In this document: positions 26,132 through 35,119 of the stretch, in pieces
Layout: each line of letters starts with the position of its first letter
Numbering within the stretch: the first letter of the stretch is position 1
NCBI GenBank assembly: GCA_001767525.1
Contig: MELF01000005.1
Coordinates: 1-64,000, forward strand
DNA from: Acidobacteria bacterium RIFCSPLOWO2_12_FULL_68_19
Lineage (GTDB): Bacteria; Acidobacteriota; Vicinamibacteria; Vicinamibacterales; UBA2999
Reading direction: 5' to 3'
Length of the DNA stretch: 64,000 bases
Notes under the pieces: model-generated
What the model saw: the letters and a program-made list of their open reading frames with translations, nothing else
Told to the model about the DNA's origin: nothing
Databases searched by the model: none
Program-made: the position numbers and the translations under genes

Positions 26132-26389
26132 ATGGTGCAGACGCTGTGCACGAGCGGCAATCACGAGGAACTCAAGTGCGGTGTGCATGCGGCGGCCGTG
26201 GCGCTGGCGGGCCTGATGGCGGCCTATAACATCGCGGCGTGCTGCTTCCGGTCCGACCGGCACCTGCGGGTGAACGCGCTCGTGTATGCCCTGGCGGCCG
26301 GTTGGGAAATCAAACAGACAGTGCACCATTTCAACCACATCTCGGCCGCGCCCGCTCCGGGACCGGCGACCCTCCGCCCGGCCGCCTGA
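26132..26389 (+). CDS. Small hypothetical protein (85 aa)
   Basis: The protein is not recognised. A strong GGAGGGGAGAGG lies directly before the ATG, good evidence for translation. The N-terminus has two cysteines (TLCTSGNHEELKCGVH), followed by a hydrophobic helix (AAAVALAGLMAAYNIAACCF). A second semi-hydrophobic part (VNALVYALAAGWEIKQTVHHFNHI) suggests a small membrane-associated protein. It lies between the SDR and an HupE/UreJ-like gene, with 68 bases before it. The longer ORF starting at 25889 is an out-of-frame shadow of the SDR gene. Confidence 0.6.
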   Translation: MVQTLCTSGNHEELKCGVHAAAVALAGLMAAYNIAACCFRSDRHLRVNALVYALAAGWEIKQTVHHFNHISAAPAPGPATLRPAA

Positions 26390-26480
26390 CAAGGCCGGGG
26401 ACCGGCGCATACTCGCGCCGTCGCCAACGACTCGCAGCCGCGGGTGTGCGCGACTGAACCTTCGATCTGGATGGACCGGG

Positions 26481-26486
26481 TAGAAT
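26481..26486 (+). promoter_or_regulatory. Possible -10 box for the HupE/UreJ gene
   Basis: TAGAAT lies ten bases before the ATG at 26497, in a gap of about 107 bases without another gene. No -35 hexamer or Shine-Dalgarno sequence was seen. Confidence 0.35.
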
Positions 26487-26496
26487 TCGCTGGTTG

Positions 26497-27573
26497 ATGT
26501 TCCGCAGGTTTCCGGCCTTCGTCGCTCTGGCCGTTGTGCTGCTGGCCTCGCGCGGCGCCGCCGCCCATCCCGCCCCGTTCAGCTTTCTCGACCTGGTGGT
26601 TCGCGGCGACGGCGTGCACGGCACGCTGGTGCTGCACGTGGTCGACGTCGCGTACGAACTCGGGATCGCGCCGGCCGAGCGGCTGCTCGAGCCGGACGAG
26701 ATCGCGCCGACGCGCGACCGGGTGATCGCGCTCGTCGGGCCGCGGCTGCGGGTCAGAACCGATGTGGAGGCGCCCATCGAGTGGCAGGCGATGGAGCCCG
26801 CGGCGGACCGCCATGCGGTGCTGCTGCGCTTCCGGATTCCGGTGCCATCACCGGGCGCCCTGTACGTGCGCACGCACGCCTTTCCGTACGATCCGGTTCA
26901 CCAGACGTTCGTGAACATCTACGAGGAAGGGCAGCTTCGGCAGCAGCTGATCTTCAACGCGAAGAGCGGCGAATACGTCTTCTACACGGGCACGACCCAG
27001 GGGGCGCTCGCCGTCATGCGCACCTTCATTCCGTCGGGCATTCACCACATCATGATCGGTCCCGATCACGTGTTGTTCCTGATCGGGCTGCTCCTGCTCG
27101 GCGGGTCGTGGCTGTCGCTCGTGAAGATCGTCACCGCCTTCACACTGGGGCACAGCGTCACGCTGTCGCTCGCGGCGCTCGGCATCGTCATGCCGTCGCC
27201 GCGGCTCATCGAGCCGGCGATCGCGCTCAGCATCGTCTTCGTCGGGGCCGACAACCTGGTTCGCGGCGGCGGCCGGGACGTGCGCGCGTGGGCGGCGCTC
27301 GTCTTCGGGCTGGTGCACGGCTTCGGCTTCGCCAGCGTGCTGCGCGAGTTCGGGCTGCCGCCGCAGGCGCTCGGCTGGTCGCTCTTCTCGTTCAACGTCG
27401 GCGTCGAGGTCGGGCAGCTCGTGATCGTGCTCCTCGTCGCCACGGCGCTGGAGCTCGTCCGGCGACGCAACCAGGTGGTCGGCCATCGGGTGGCCTGGGC
27501 CGGGTCGATCGTCGTGATTGCCGCGGGGACGTACTGGTTCGTGGAGCGGGTGTTCTTTCCGGGAGGGGCGTAG
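26497..27573 (+). CDS. HupE/UreJ family membrane protein
   Basis: A signal peptide (FVALAVVLLASRGAAAH) and an extracytoplasmic domain of about 150 residues are followed by six to seven membrane segments. These carry the family core GIHHIMIGPDHVLFLIGLLL, TAFTLGHSVTLSLA and FGLVHGFGFASVLREFGLP. Conserved His and Asp residues in the helices suggest transport of nickel, cobalt or a related metal, as proposed for HupE and UreJ. No hydrogenase or urease genes are nearby, so the true cargo is open. The ATG at 26497 is preferred over the TTG just before it. Confidence 0.85.
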   Translation: MFRRFPAFVALAVVLLASRGAAAHPAPFSFLDLVVRGDGVHGTLVLHVVDVAYELGIAPAERLLEPDEIAPTRDRVIALVGPRLRVRTDVEAPIEWQAMEPAADRHAVLLRFRIPVPSPGALYVRTHAFPYDPVHQTFVNIYEEGQLRQQLIFNAKSGEYVFYTGTTQGALAVMRTFIPSGIHHIMIGPDHVLFLIGLLLLGGSWLSLVKIVTAFTLGHSVTLSLAALGIVMPSPRLIEPAIALSIVFVGADNLVRGGGRDVRAWAALVFGLVHGFGFASVLREFGLPPQALGWSLFSFNVGVEVGQLVIVLLVATALELVRRRNQVVGHRVAWAGSIVVIAAGTYWFVERVFFPGGA

Positions 27574-27586
27574 GCGTCAGAAACTG

Positions 27587-27697
27587 TCGTTCACACTTCT
27601 CGGTTCTCGGTTCGTGTTCGAGGTTCGGGGTTCCGTGCTTGGGCTCGGGGAACAACCCCGAACCCCGAAGCTGAACACGAACGAAGAAGTGAGAACG
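27587..27697. repeat. Long low-complexity palindrome between convergent genes (GGTTC/GAACC words)
   Basis: The left arm is CGTTCACACTTCTCGGTTC, TCGGTTCGTGTTCGAGG, TTCGGGGTTC; the right arm is GGAACAACCCCGAACCCC, GAAGCTGAACACGAACG, AAGAAGTGAGAACG. The two are near reverse complements over about 45 bases each. The element fills the 149-base gap between converging genes and could act as a terminator for both. Confidence 0.8.
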
Positions 27698-27722
27698 TAG
27701 AAGAGCGAACGACGTGGGGTGG

Positions 27723-28787
27723 CTACATCCACCGCCGCCACCAGACAAGGGAGACTGCGGCCTGGTGGTCGTATGCCGGTCGGCCGAAGGTGCGACGCGC
27801 CCGGTGGCCGATGCGCACCGTGAGGTCGGGAGTGACGCGGAATCCGAGCACCGCCTCGACGCCGGTGAGCTGCTGCTCGACGGCGTCGGTCTGGAGCACG
27901 AGCGGTGAATCGATTCGTTCGATGCGCCCCGCCGCGAACCATCGGGGCGCCAGCGTCTGCTGCCCGTGGACGAACCATCCCGACGCGACACGGCGTCCGA
28001 GTGTCGTCTCGATCCGATCGCGGACCCATTCGCCCGCCACTCTCGTATACCTGAACGCGAACTCGGATTCGATCGTCACGATGGTGGCGTACTGGGTGGC
28101 GGTGACGGCGGGCCCCTCGCCTTCCCGAAGCCACCCGCCGCGGGTGACCGACGCGCCCAGACGCAACCCGACGACGGGCGTCACGCCGCCGCCGACGAGC
28201 ACGGTGGCAAACCGGGGCGGGTTCGTGCGTGACAGGATGCGGCGCCTGCGCAGCGGTGAGGTGTCCATCAGGGCGGCCCGCGCGTCCCAACGTGAACCGG
28301 ACACGGTGATCTGCGTTCCGAGTGGATAGACGGCGCCGAGCAGAGTCGGACGCGGCGCGCGGAGCTCGAGCGGCGGCAGCGCCGCGAACAACGACGACGG
28401 CTGGGAGATCGTCGGGTTCAGATGTGGGCGACGGACCGTCAGGTTGGCCAGTCCCACGGGTGAAGGGATGAGCCCGCCGTCGAGCCTCACGCCCACCGGG
28501 CCCGGTCGCTCGTAGCGCAGCGTGGCGATCCAGACGTCCCGCACCCACTGGCCGGAGTTGAATCGCTGGGCTACGGGCCAGACGATCGCCTCGAGCCCCG
28601 GCCGTCCGATGGAGACGAGCGCGTCCATGCTCAGGCCGGTGGCGACGTTGCCGTCGAAATCCGCGATCTGCTCGATCGCCGCGGCGGTATCGATGGCCAG
28701 CACCGAGGGGCGCGCCTCCTGCGCCGCCACCGGGAGCGGCGCCGCCAGGCACGCGACGGAGGCGACCGACAGCAGATGACGTCGCAC
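27723..28787 (-). CDS. Putative outer-membrane beta-barrel protein
   Basis: The 354-residue protein has a signal peptide (LLSVASVACLAAPLPVAAQ) and alternating hydrophobic/polar strands. Examples are VWIATLRYERPGPVGVRLDGGLI, FATVLVGGGVTPVVGLRLGASVTRG and VTPDLTVRIGHRARRTF. It ends with aromatic-rich VSLVWWRRWM. This is typical of outer-membrane barrels, but no named family was recognised. The start is a GTG; an in-frame TGA lies just upstream. It is 81 bases downstream of an exported cupredoxin gene on the same strand, so the pair may form one operon. Confidence 0.65.
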   Translation of the reverse strand: MRRHLLSVASVACLAAPLPVAAQEARPSVLAIDTAAAIEQIADFDGNVATGLSMDALVSIGRPGLEAIVWPVAQRFNSGQWVRDVWIATLRYERPGPVGVRLDGGLIPSPVGLANLTVRRPHLNPTISQPSSLFAALPPLELRAPRPTLLGAVYPLGTQITVSGSRWDARAALMDTSPLRRRRILSRTNPPRFATVLVGGGVTPVVGLRLGASVTRGGWLREGEGPAVTATQYATIVTIESEFAFRYTRVAGEWVRDRIETTLGRRVASGWFVHGQQTLAPRWFAAGRIERIDSPLVLQTDAVEQQLTGVEAVLGFRVTPDLTVRIGHRARRTFGRPAYDHQAAVSLVWWRRWM

Positions 28788-28868
28788 GTCACATCATCCG
28801 GTGGCCGGACGTCCTGCGACGGCGTTTCGGCGGCGATGCGCACCTGTGGCGGCGCCGCGTCAGCCTCT

Positions 28869-29558
28869 TCATTGCCGTGGTACGGGAAGGACGAAGTCGG
28901 TCGTCACGGCGCGCCCCGCCTCGGCGCGCAGCGTCACGGTCGTGTCGCCGAGCCGCTCGTGCCACGCCGTGACCTGCCGATCCCCGGGTGGCACGCCGTC
29001 CAGGACGAATCGGCCGCTCTCGTCCGGCATCGCGAACCACGGGTGGTCGAACACCATCACCGTGGCGCTCATGTGCGAATGGATCTCGCAGAAGACCTTC
29101 ACGATTCCGGGGCGGTCGAAGCGGACGCGGCGGGTGTCGCCGCGCGGGTACCGTCCGAGGTTGAAGCTCCGGACGCGCGAGAGGGAGAACACGTTGTGGT
29201 AGAAGGGGTCGTCGTTCGGGAAGTCGACCTCGGAGCCGACCGTCACCGCGAGGACGCGCGGCGTGAACGTCTCATTGCGCTGCCGGATTGACGCGCGCAC
29301 CGGCGCGACGCCCTGGGGAAGGGCGCTGCGCAGGTAGATCACGACGTTGCGCCGTTCGGAGCCTGGCGCCAGCGCGGGGGCAGGGACCGACCGTGTCGGA
29401 TACGCCGTGGTCGGCCGGCGCGCCGTGATCGGAATGCCAATCTCGACGCGCCCCTGCACGGTGGCCGTTTCCTGGCCCTGGACAGGCGCATCGACTCCCA
29501 TGGTCACGAGCGCCGCGACCGCGAGCAGCCGGGGCCCGCCGCGGGCGCCGTTCCCCAT
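28869..29558 (-). CDS. Exported cupredoxin-like protein
   Basis: A signal peptide precedes a plastocyanin-like domain, with candidate copper ligands in FYHNVFSLS (His) and VKVFCEIHSHM (Cys, His, Met). A C-terminal carboxypeptidase-regulatory-like segment (GRFVLDGVPPGDRQVTAWHERLG) follows. The arrangement resembles methylamine-utilisation-type copper proteins. The role is probably periplasmic electron transfer or copper handling for the barrel protein encoded next. TAGAAT lies exactly six bases before the ATG and no Shine-Dalgarno sequence is seen, suggesting a leaderless mRNA. The 1046-aa ORF overlapping here is an antisense shadow of the M1 peptidase gene. Confidence 0.78.
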   Translation of the reverse strand: MGNGARGGPRLLAVAALVTMGVDAPVQGQETATVQGRVEIGIPITARRPTTAYPTRSVPAPALAPGSERRNVVIYLRSALPQGVAPVRASIRQRNETFTPRVLAVTVGSEVDFPNDDPFYHNVFSLSRVRSFNLGRYPRGDTRRVRFDRPGIVKVFCEIHSHMSATVMVFDHPWFAMPDESGRFVLDGVPPGDRQVTAWHERLGDTTVTLRAEAGRAVTTDFVLPVPRQ

Positions 29559-29564
29559 GCCGGC

Positions 29565-29585
29565 ATTCTAGTGGAATGTATAGTG
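29565..29585. promoter_or_regulatory. Divergent -10 boxes between the cupredoxin and M1 peptidase genes
   Basis: On the minus strand, TAGAAT (29570-29565) is six bases from the cupredoxin ATG. On the plus strand, TATAGT (29580-29585) is 13 bases from the peptidase ATG. Only 40 bases separate the two start codons, so both promoters must share this space. No -35 elements were recognised. Confidence 0.5.
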
Positions 29586-29598
29586 GATACGTCACCCG

Positions 29599-32163
29599 AT
29601 GCCGCCGCTTGTACTGGCCATCACCGTCGTGGCAACCACGCTGAGCGCACAGATCGGCATCGAGCCACCCGGCCGCGGGATTTCGGAGAGCCTCGCCCGC
29701 GAGCGTGCGTCGGCGGTGCGCGATCTGCGGTACGAATTGGCCTTCACAGTGCCAGAGGACCGGGGCGAACCGGTGCAGGGGAGAGCCGTGCTGCGCTTCA
29801 CGCTGGCGGCGCCCCGCCGCGTCGTGCTCGACTTCGCGCAGCCGCGGGAGCGGCTCCGGAGCGTCCGCGTCGGCGGCGCCCATGTCATGTTCGAGTTCGG
29901 CGACGGACACCTCACGATCCCCGCCTCGGCGACCAGAGCGGGAGACAACGAGATCGCCGTCGAGTTCCTGGCGGGTGACGAGCCGCTCAACCGCGACACC
30001 GAATTCCTGTACACGCTGCTCGTTCCGGCCCGCGCCCACCGGGCGTTCCCGTGCTTCGACCAGCCCGATCTGAAGGCGCGCTACACGCTGACGCTCGACG
30101 TGCCGTCGGGTTGGCAGGCGGTTTCGAACGCGGCTGCCGTCGCCTCCGAGGCGGGTGAGCGTCGGACCCGGGTTCGGTTTGCCGAGACGCCGCAGGTCCC
30201 GACCTATCTGTTCGCGTTCGTGGCCGGCCGCTTCTCGGTCGAGACGGCCGAGAGGAACGGCCGCCGGTTCCGCCTGTTCCACCGCGAAACCGACTCCGCA
30301 AAGGTCGCGCGCAATCTCGACGCCGTCTTCGATCTGCACGCCTCCGCCCTCGCCTGGCTCGAGACGTACACGGGCATTCCGTACCCGTTCGGGAAGTTCG
30401 ACTTCGTCGCGATTCCGTCGTTCCAGTTCAGCGGGATGGAGCACCCCGGCGCCGTCTACTACAGCGCGGGGTCGCTGCTCCTCGACGAGGCGGCCACGCA
30501 GAACGAGCTCCTCGATCGGGCCAGCGTCATCGCGCACGAGACCGCGCACATGTGGTTCGGCGACCTCGTGACGATGAAGTGGTTCAACGACGTCTGGATG
30601 AAGGAGGTATTCGCGAATTTCATGGCGGCGAAGATCGTGAACCCGTCCTTCCCCGGAGTGAACCACGATCTCCGCTTCCTGCTGGCGCACTACCCGCCGG
30701 CCTACCAGGTCGACCGCACCGCGGGCGCCAACCCGATCCGGCAGGAACTGGCGAACCTCGAGGACGCGGGGCAGCTCTACGGCGCGATCATCTACCAGAA
30801 GGCGCCGATCATGATGCGGCAGCTCGAGCTGATCGTGGGCGAGCGCGCGTTCCGCGACGCCCTGCGGGAGTACCTGAAGACCTACCGGTTCGGAAACGCG
30901 ACGTGGCTCGACCTGGTCCGGATGCTCGACGGGCGCACGACCGAGGATCTCGCGGCCTGGAGCCGCGCGTGGGTGGAGGAGCGCGGCCGGCCGGAATTCA
31001 GCACCACGCTGGAGATCGCGCGCGGCCGGATCGCGGGTCTGACGCTCGGTATGAGCGACCCGCTCCGGCGCGGGCTGGTGTGGCCCGAGCGGCTCCTGAT
31101 CGGTCTGGGATACGCCGACGGGATCCGGGAGATTCCGGTCGAGGTCAGCGGCGCCATCACGCGGGTACGCAAGGCCGAAGGGCTGCCGCCGCCGCTCTTC
31201 GTCCTGCCGACCGCCGGTGGTCTCGGCTACGGGCTGTTCGTCCTCGACGACGCGAGTCGTACGTATCTGCTGGGACACATCGAGGCGATTGCCGATCCGT
31301 TGACGCGGGGGAGCGCCTGGGTCACGCTGTGGGAGAACCTGTTGGAGGCGCGCATGGCCCCCGCCGACTTCCTCGATGCCGCGATGCGTGCGCTGCCGCG
31401 CGAGTCGGACGAGCAGAACGTGCAGCGCGTGCTCGCGTACATCACGCGGGCGTTCTGGCGCCGCCTCGAACCGGCGGCGCGCGCCCGCCGCGCGCCCGCG
31501 CTCGAGGCGATGCTGCGCGCCGGTATCGAGCGCGCGCCGACGACCAGCGCGAAAGCGGCATGGTTCGGCGCGTTCCGGGACATCGTGCTCACGCCTGCCG
31601 GCGTCGAATGGCTCGAGGCGGTCTGGCGCCGGCAGGAGCAGATTGCCGGCCTCGCCCTGGCCGAAACCGACGAGATCGCGATGGCGCTGGAGCTGGCGGT
31701 GCGGGAGGTGCCGGCCTGGCGCGACATCCTGCGGATCGAGCACGATCGGATCCAGAACCCCGACCGGAAGGCGCGGTTCGCATTCGTGATGCCCGCGCTG
31801 TCGGCGGATCCGGTGGAGCGCGAGCAGGCGTTCGCGCGTCTCCGGCAGGCGGAGCACCGGCGCCGGGAACCGTGGGCGATCGAGTCGCTCGTCTATCTCA
31901 ACCACCCGCTTCGCGCCCCGCACGCGCGCCGCTTCCTGCGGCCCGCCCTCGAGCTGCTCCGGGAGATCCAGCAGACCGGCGATATCTTCTTCCCGACTCG
32001 CTGGACCGAGGCGGTCGTCGGCGGCCATCGCTCGCCAGAGGCGGCCGCCGCCGTGCGCGACTTTCTCAGCCGCGAGCTGCAGTACCCGCAGCGGCTCCGG
32101 TGGACGATTCTGACCGCGGCCGACGACCTGTTTCGACAGGTGCGGGACGACCAGGCGAACTGA
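29599..32163 (+). CDS. M1 family zinc aminopeptidase, exported
   Basis: The 854-residue protein has a signal-like N-terminus (LVLAITVVATTLSAQ). The zinc site is HETAH (residues 313-317) with the third ligand Glu near 336 (WMKEVFANF), the exact M1 spacing. FSGMEHPGAVYY replaces the usual GAMEN exopeptidase loop, with a Met-Glu core. A helical C-terminal part of ERAP/PepN type follows. It should remove N-terminal residues from peptides in the periplasm. The cupin gene downstream is 15 bases away on the same strand. Confidence 0.92.
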   Translation: MPPLVLAITVVATTLSAQIGIEPPGRGISESLARERASAVRDLRYELAFTVPEDRGEPVQGRAVLRFTLAAPRRVVLDFAQPRERLRSVRVGGAHVMFEFGDGHLTIPASATRAGDNEIAVEFLAGDEPLNRDTEFLYTLLVPARAHRAFPCFDQPDLKARYTLTLDVPSGWQAVSNAAAVASEAGERRTRVRFAETPQVPTYLFAFVAGRFSVETAERNGRRFRLFHRETDSAKVARNLDAVFDLHASALAWLETYTGIPYPFGKFDFVAIPSFQFSGMEHPGAVYYSAGSLLLDEAATQNELLDRASVIAHETAHMWFGDLVTMKWFNDVWMKEVFANFMAAKIVNPSFPGVNHDLRFLLAHYPPAYQVDRTAGANPIRQELANLEDAGQLYGAIIYQKAPIMMRQLELIVGERAFRDALREYLKTYRFGNATWLDLVRMLDGRTTEDLAAWSRAWVEERGRPEFSTTLEIARGRIAGLTLGMSDPLRRGLVWPERLLIGLGYADGIREIPVEVSGAITRVRKAEGLPPPLFVLPTAGGLGYGLFVLDDASRTYLLGHIEAIADPLTRGSAWVTLWENLLEARMAPADFLDAAMRALPRESDEQNVQRVLAYITRAFWRRLEPAARARRAPALEAMLRAGIERAPTTSAKAAWFGAFRDIVLTPAGVEWLEAVWRRQEQIAGLALAETDEIAMALELAVREVPAWRDILRIEHDRIQNPDRKARFAFVMPALSADPVEREQAFARLRQAEHRRREPWAIESLVYLNHPLRAPHARRFLRPALELLREIQQTGDIFFPTRWTEAVVGGHRSPEAAAAVRDFLSRELQYPQRLRWTILTAADDLFRQVRDDQAN

Positions 32164-32178
32164 TATGGAGCGCGAAAC

Positions 32179-33009
32179 ATGATCGACGTCATCACTCTCG
32201 AGAGCAAGAGCAGGGCCCCGGTACCGGAAGGGCACGTGAGGAACATTCTCCTCCCCTCGCGAGACGGGACGACCGTGCACGTCGCCGTCACGGAAGTCGA
32301 TCGAGGCAAGACGTGCCGCGTGGCTTCGAGCGACAGGACACAGGTCGTGTACATCCTGGAAGGGAAGGACGCCACGGTCACACACACGAGGGCGCACGCC
32401 ACGACCGTCCATACGGCCCAGCGACGCGCCGGGGTGTACCTGGAGCCGTCAGAAGAGGCAACCGTCGCGGCATCTGAAGCGCCGCTGGTGCTCCTGCTCG
32501 TGACCGTTCCCAAGCACACGGGCAAACCGGGAGGCGACGAGTCGCCGGCCGGCTACTTCTTCGAAGAGGCGAAGCTCCGGGCGCTCGTCGACGAAAAAGG
32601 GTTCCGGGAGCGGACGTTCTGGGTCAACAAGGAGACGGGGCTGTCGGGTTCGTGGGACCTGCAGCTTGGCCGGATGTACTACGCGCCACACGGCTATTCG
32701 CCCAGGCACGTCCACCATCGATCGAAGACCGGCACGGTCGCGCCCGAGCACTTCTATTTCATCGAGCAGGGCACCGGCGAAGTGAAGCACGACAGCGGCA
32801 CCCTGCCCATCGGTCCCGGCAGCCTGGTGCTGATTCCGGCCGGCGAATGGCACCAGCTCATCGCGTCCGAGACCGGGCTCGACTACATCGAATTCCAGGC
32901 GCCCTTCGACTTTGCGACCACCATGGATCACGATCCCCTGGGCAAGAACTGGTACATCAAAGGGACCGACGACGGGACGGGGAAGCCCAGGTTGTGGGTG
33001 CAGAGTTGA
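32179..33009 (+). CDS. Cytoplasmic bicupin-like protein
   Basis: No signal peptide is seen. The N-terminal half looks like a degenerate cupin (VAVTEVDRGKTCRVASSDRTQVVYILEGK). The C-terminal half has a clear cupin with GYSPRHVHHRSKTGTVAPEHFYFIEQGTGEV and GPGSLVLIPAGEWHQLIA, including metal-type His and Glu residues. The function is unknown; an isomerase or dioxygenase-like role is possible. GGAGCG lies before the ATG. It is close behind the M1 peptidase gene and converges with a MetE-like gene four bases away. Confidence 0.75.
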   Translation: MIDVITLESKSRAPVPEGHVRNILLPSRDGTTVHVAVTEVDRGKTCRVASSDRTQVVYILEGKDATVTHTRAHATTVHTAQRRAGVYLEPSEEATVAASEAPLVLLLVTVPKHTGKPGGDESPAGYFFEEAKLRALVDEKGFRERTFWVNKETGLSGSWDLQLGRMYYAPHGYSPRHVHHRSKTGTVAPEHFYFIEQGTGEVKHDSGTLPIGPGSLVLIPAGEWHQLIASETGLDYIEFQAPFDFATTMDHDPLGKNWYIKGTDDGTGKPRLWVQS

Positions 33010-33013
33010 GCCG

Positions 33014-34207
33014 CTAGGCGCCGGCGCCCGCCTTCCAGAGCTGCCCGGTCGCGAGGCGCGCGCCTTCGGCCAGCGCCTCGAGCTTGGCCCACATCACCGT
33101 GGGGTGCACGCGGCGGTTCAACTCCTCCTGCGCGAAGCCGCAGTCGGTGCCGGCCATCAGGTTCTCCCGGCCGACGCACGACGCGAAGCGAAGAAGACGC
33201 TCGGCCACGAGTTCCGGGTGCTCCACGACGTTGGTGCCGTGGCTGATCACGCCAGGCACGAGGATCTTGCCGGGCGGCAGCGGCACCTCCTGCCACACCT
33301 TCCACTCGTGCTCGTGGCGTGGGTTCGCCGCTTCGATCAGGTACGCGCCGGCATTGACCCGGAGAACGAGATCGACGATCTTCCGCAGCGGCACGTCGGT
33401 CGTGTGCGGCCCCGGCCAGCTCCCCCAGCAGACGTGATAGCGGATGCGGTCGGGCGGGATCCCGTCGAGCGCGTGGTTCAGGATCTCGACGTGGCGGGCG
33501 AGCCAGCGGTAGTAGTCGTCGAAGGCGGCGGGCGGGACCATCCGATCGTAGGTCACCGCCGCGCGGGCGTCGTCGACCTGCAGCAGAAAGCCGGCGTCGA
33601 CGATCGCGCGGTATTCGGTGCGCAGCGCTTCGGCCAGCGCGACGACCAGTTCCTCGTCGCTCCTGTAGTACTCGTTCCGCCGGTCCGGGATGGCGCTCGA
33701 CGGCGCCGCGACCGGCAGGAACGCTTCATCGACTCCCGCGGCGGCGGCCGCCGCCTTGAGGTTGTCAATGTCGCGCTGCAGCTCGAAGAGCCCGTTGTAC
33801 CGGATGGGGCCGACGCAGACGGCGTCGAACCTGGTGACGTTCGACCAGTCCCGGCCGTCGCCGCGCCCTTCCAGCTCGGCGTAGAACTCCTGGAAGCGTT
33901 CGCGATCCGCGCCGCGGGCGAAGGGATTGGCGCCCTTCACCTCGCGCATCTCGAAGCCGCTCAGCCGCTTCAGCACGTACAGCGACCAGCTCGTGGACTT
34001 CCCGAACTCGCCGTCGTTCGGGATGTCGATGCCCGCCGCCGTCTGCTGGCGGACGACCTGCTGGACCGCATCTCTGAGCGTCTTGCTGAACGCCAGTTCG
34101 TCGATCGGCTCACCTTTGTGACGCGTCCGCGCGAATTCGAGCAGTTGGGGCGGTCGGACCAGGCTTCCGGTGTGGGTGGTCAGGATGCGGTGCGTGCTGC
34201 GCTTCAC
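33014..34207 (-). CDS. Cobalamin-independent methionine synthase-like methyltransferase
   Basis: The 397-residue protein resembles the catalytic C-terminal domain of MetE. LTTHTGSLVRPP begins the barrel, and zinc ligands are likely in RYHVCWG (His and Cys) and GTDCGFAQ (Cys). MetE-N is absent, so it belongs to the short stand-alone group. Those enzymes use methyl-corrinoid proteins or other donors to methylate homocysteine or related thiols. The start is a GTG with TATAAT 25 bases upstream. The gene converges on a bicupin. Confidence 0.85.
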   Translation of the reverse strand: MKRSTHRILTTHTGSLVRPPQLLEFARTRHKGEPIDELAFSKTLRDAVQQVVRQQTAAGIDIPNDGEFGKSTSWSLYVLKRLSGFEMREVKGANPFARGADRERFQEFYAELEGRGDGRDWSNVTRFDAVCVGPIRYNGLFELQRDIDNLKAAAAAAGVDEAFLPVAAPSSAIPDRRNEYYRSDEELVVALAEALRTEYRAIVDAGFLLQVDDARAAVTYDRMVPPAAFDDYYRWLARHVEILNHALDGIPPDRIRYHVCWGSWPGPHTTDVPLRKIVDLVLRVNAGAYLIEAANPRHEHEWKVWQEVPLPPGKILVPGVISHGTNVVEHPELVAERLLRFASCVGRENLMAGTDCGFAQEELNRRVHPTVMWAKLEALAEGARLATGQLWKAGAGA

Positions 34208-34232
34208 GGGGGCTCCGGGGGTTGAGCGACGA

Positions 34233-34238
34233 ATTATA
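34233..34238 (-). promoter_or_regulatory. -10 box for the MetE-like gene
   Basis: TATAAT on the minus strand lies 25 bases before the GTG start, leaving a short leader with a CGGAG sequence. No clear -35 was found. Confidence 0.5.
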
Positions 34239-34306
34239 TCGCCTGTGGAAGCCGATCGGACGGCCCGCGGGCGCGCCGCGCGACTATCGTGGGTCGTTCG
34301 GCGCGC

Positions 34307-35074
34307 TCAACGAGGCTCCTGGTCTCGCATCATCGCGCGGAGCAGGTCGATCGGCAGCGGAAAGACGATCGTCGAGTTCTGCTCCGCGGCAATCTCGGTC
34401 AGCGTCTGCAGGTAGCGGAGCGTCATCGCGGCCGGCTGGCGGTCGATGATCTGCGCCGCCTGCGACAGTTTCTCCGCCGCGCTGAGCTCGCCTTCGGCGT
34501 GGATGATCTTGGCGCGCTTCTCGCGCTCGGCTTCGGCCTGCCGCGCCATCGCGCGCTGCATGTCCTGCGGCAGATCGACGTGCTTGACCTCGACCGCCGA
34601 AACCTTGATCCCCCACGGATCCGTCTGGCGGTCGATGATCGACTGCAGCTCCTGGTTGAGCCGTTCCCGCTGGGCGAGCAGGTCGTCCAGTTCCGCGCCG
34701 CCCAGCACGCTGCGCAGCGTGGTCTGCGAGATCTGCGACGTCGCGTACATGTAGTTCTCGACCTCCACCACGGCGCGGCGCGTGTCGATCACGCGGAAGT
34801 AGACGACGGCGTTGACCTTCACCGAGACGTTGTCGCGCGTAATGATGTCCTGGGGCGGCACGTCGAGCACCACCGTGCGGAGGCTGACGCGCACCATCCG
34901 ATCGAGCGGCCGGAAGATGAGGACGATGCCGGGACCTTTCGGCTGCGGGAGGAGCTTGCCGAGGCGGAAGATGACGCCGCGCTCGTACTCGTTGAGGATC
35001 TGAATCGAGCTGATCAGATAGAGCGCCAGGACGACGAACAGGAGCAACGTCGGGGACAGCGGCAGGCCTTCCAT
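34307..35074 (-). CDS. Slipin (SPFH/band 7 family, stomatin-like)
   Basis: The 255-residue protein has one N-terminal membrane segment ([15 protein letters not shown]). The SPFH domain follows ([40 protein letters not shown] ... [23 protein letters not shown]), then an Ala/Glu-rich coiled coil with [22 protein letters not shown]. It should oligomerise at the membrane. It is encoded directly after an NfeD-type protease, 45 bases apart. This conserved slipin-NfeD pairing implicates both in membrane quality control. GAAGGAGA precedes the start, so it is a leadered second gene of the pair. Confidence 0.94.
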   Translation of the reverse strand: MEGLPLSPTLLLFVVLALYLISSIQILNEYERGVIFRLGKLLPQPKGPGIVLIFRPLDRMVRVSLRTVVLDVPPQDIITRDNVSVKVNAVVYFRVIDTRRAVVEVENYMYATSQISQTTLRSVLGGAELDDLLAQRERLNQELQSIIDRQTDPWGIKVSAVEVKHVDLPQDMQRAMARQAEAEREKRAKIIHAEGELSAAEKLSQAAQIIDRQPAAMTLRYLQTLTEIAAEQNSTIVFPLPIDLLRAMMRDQEPR

Positions 35075-35119
35075 TGCGTTCTCCTTCGCCGGGGATCCCG
35101 TGGGACCGCGGCGTTCGTG

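Noticed and set aside
29272-32412. A 1046-residue minus-strand ORF
   Set aside because: It is antisense to the M1 peptidase gene, rich in Arg, His and Glu with no recognisable motif, as expected of third-position-GC shadows.
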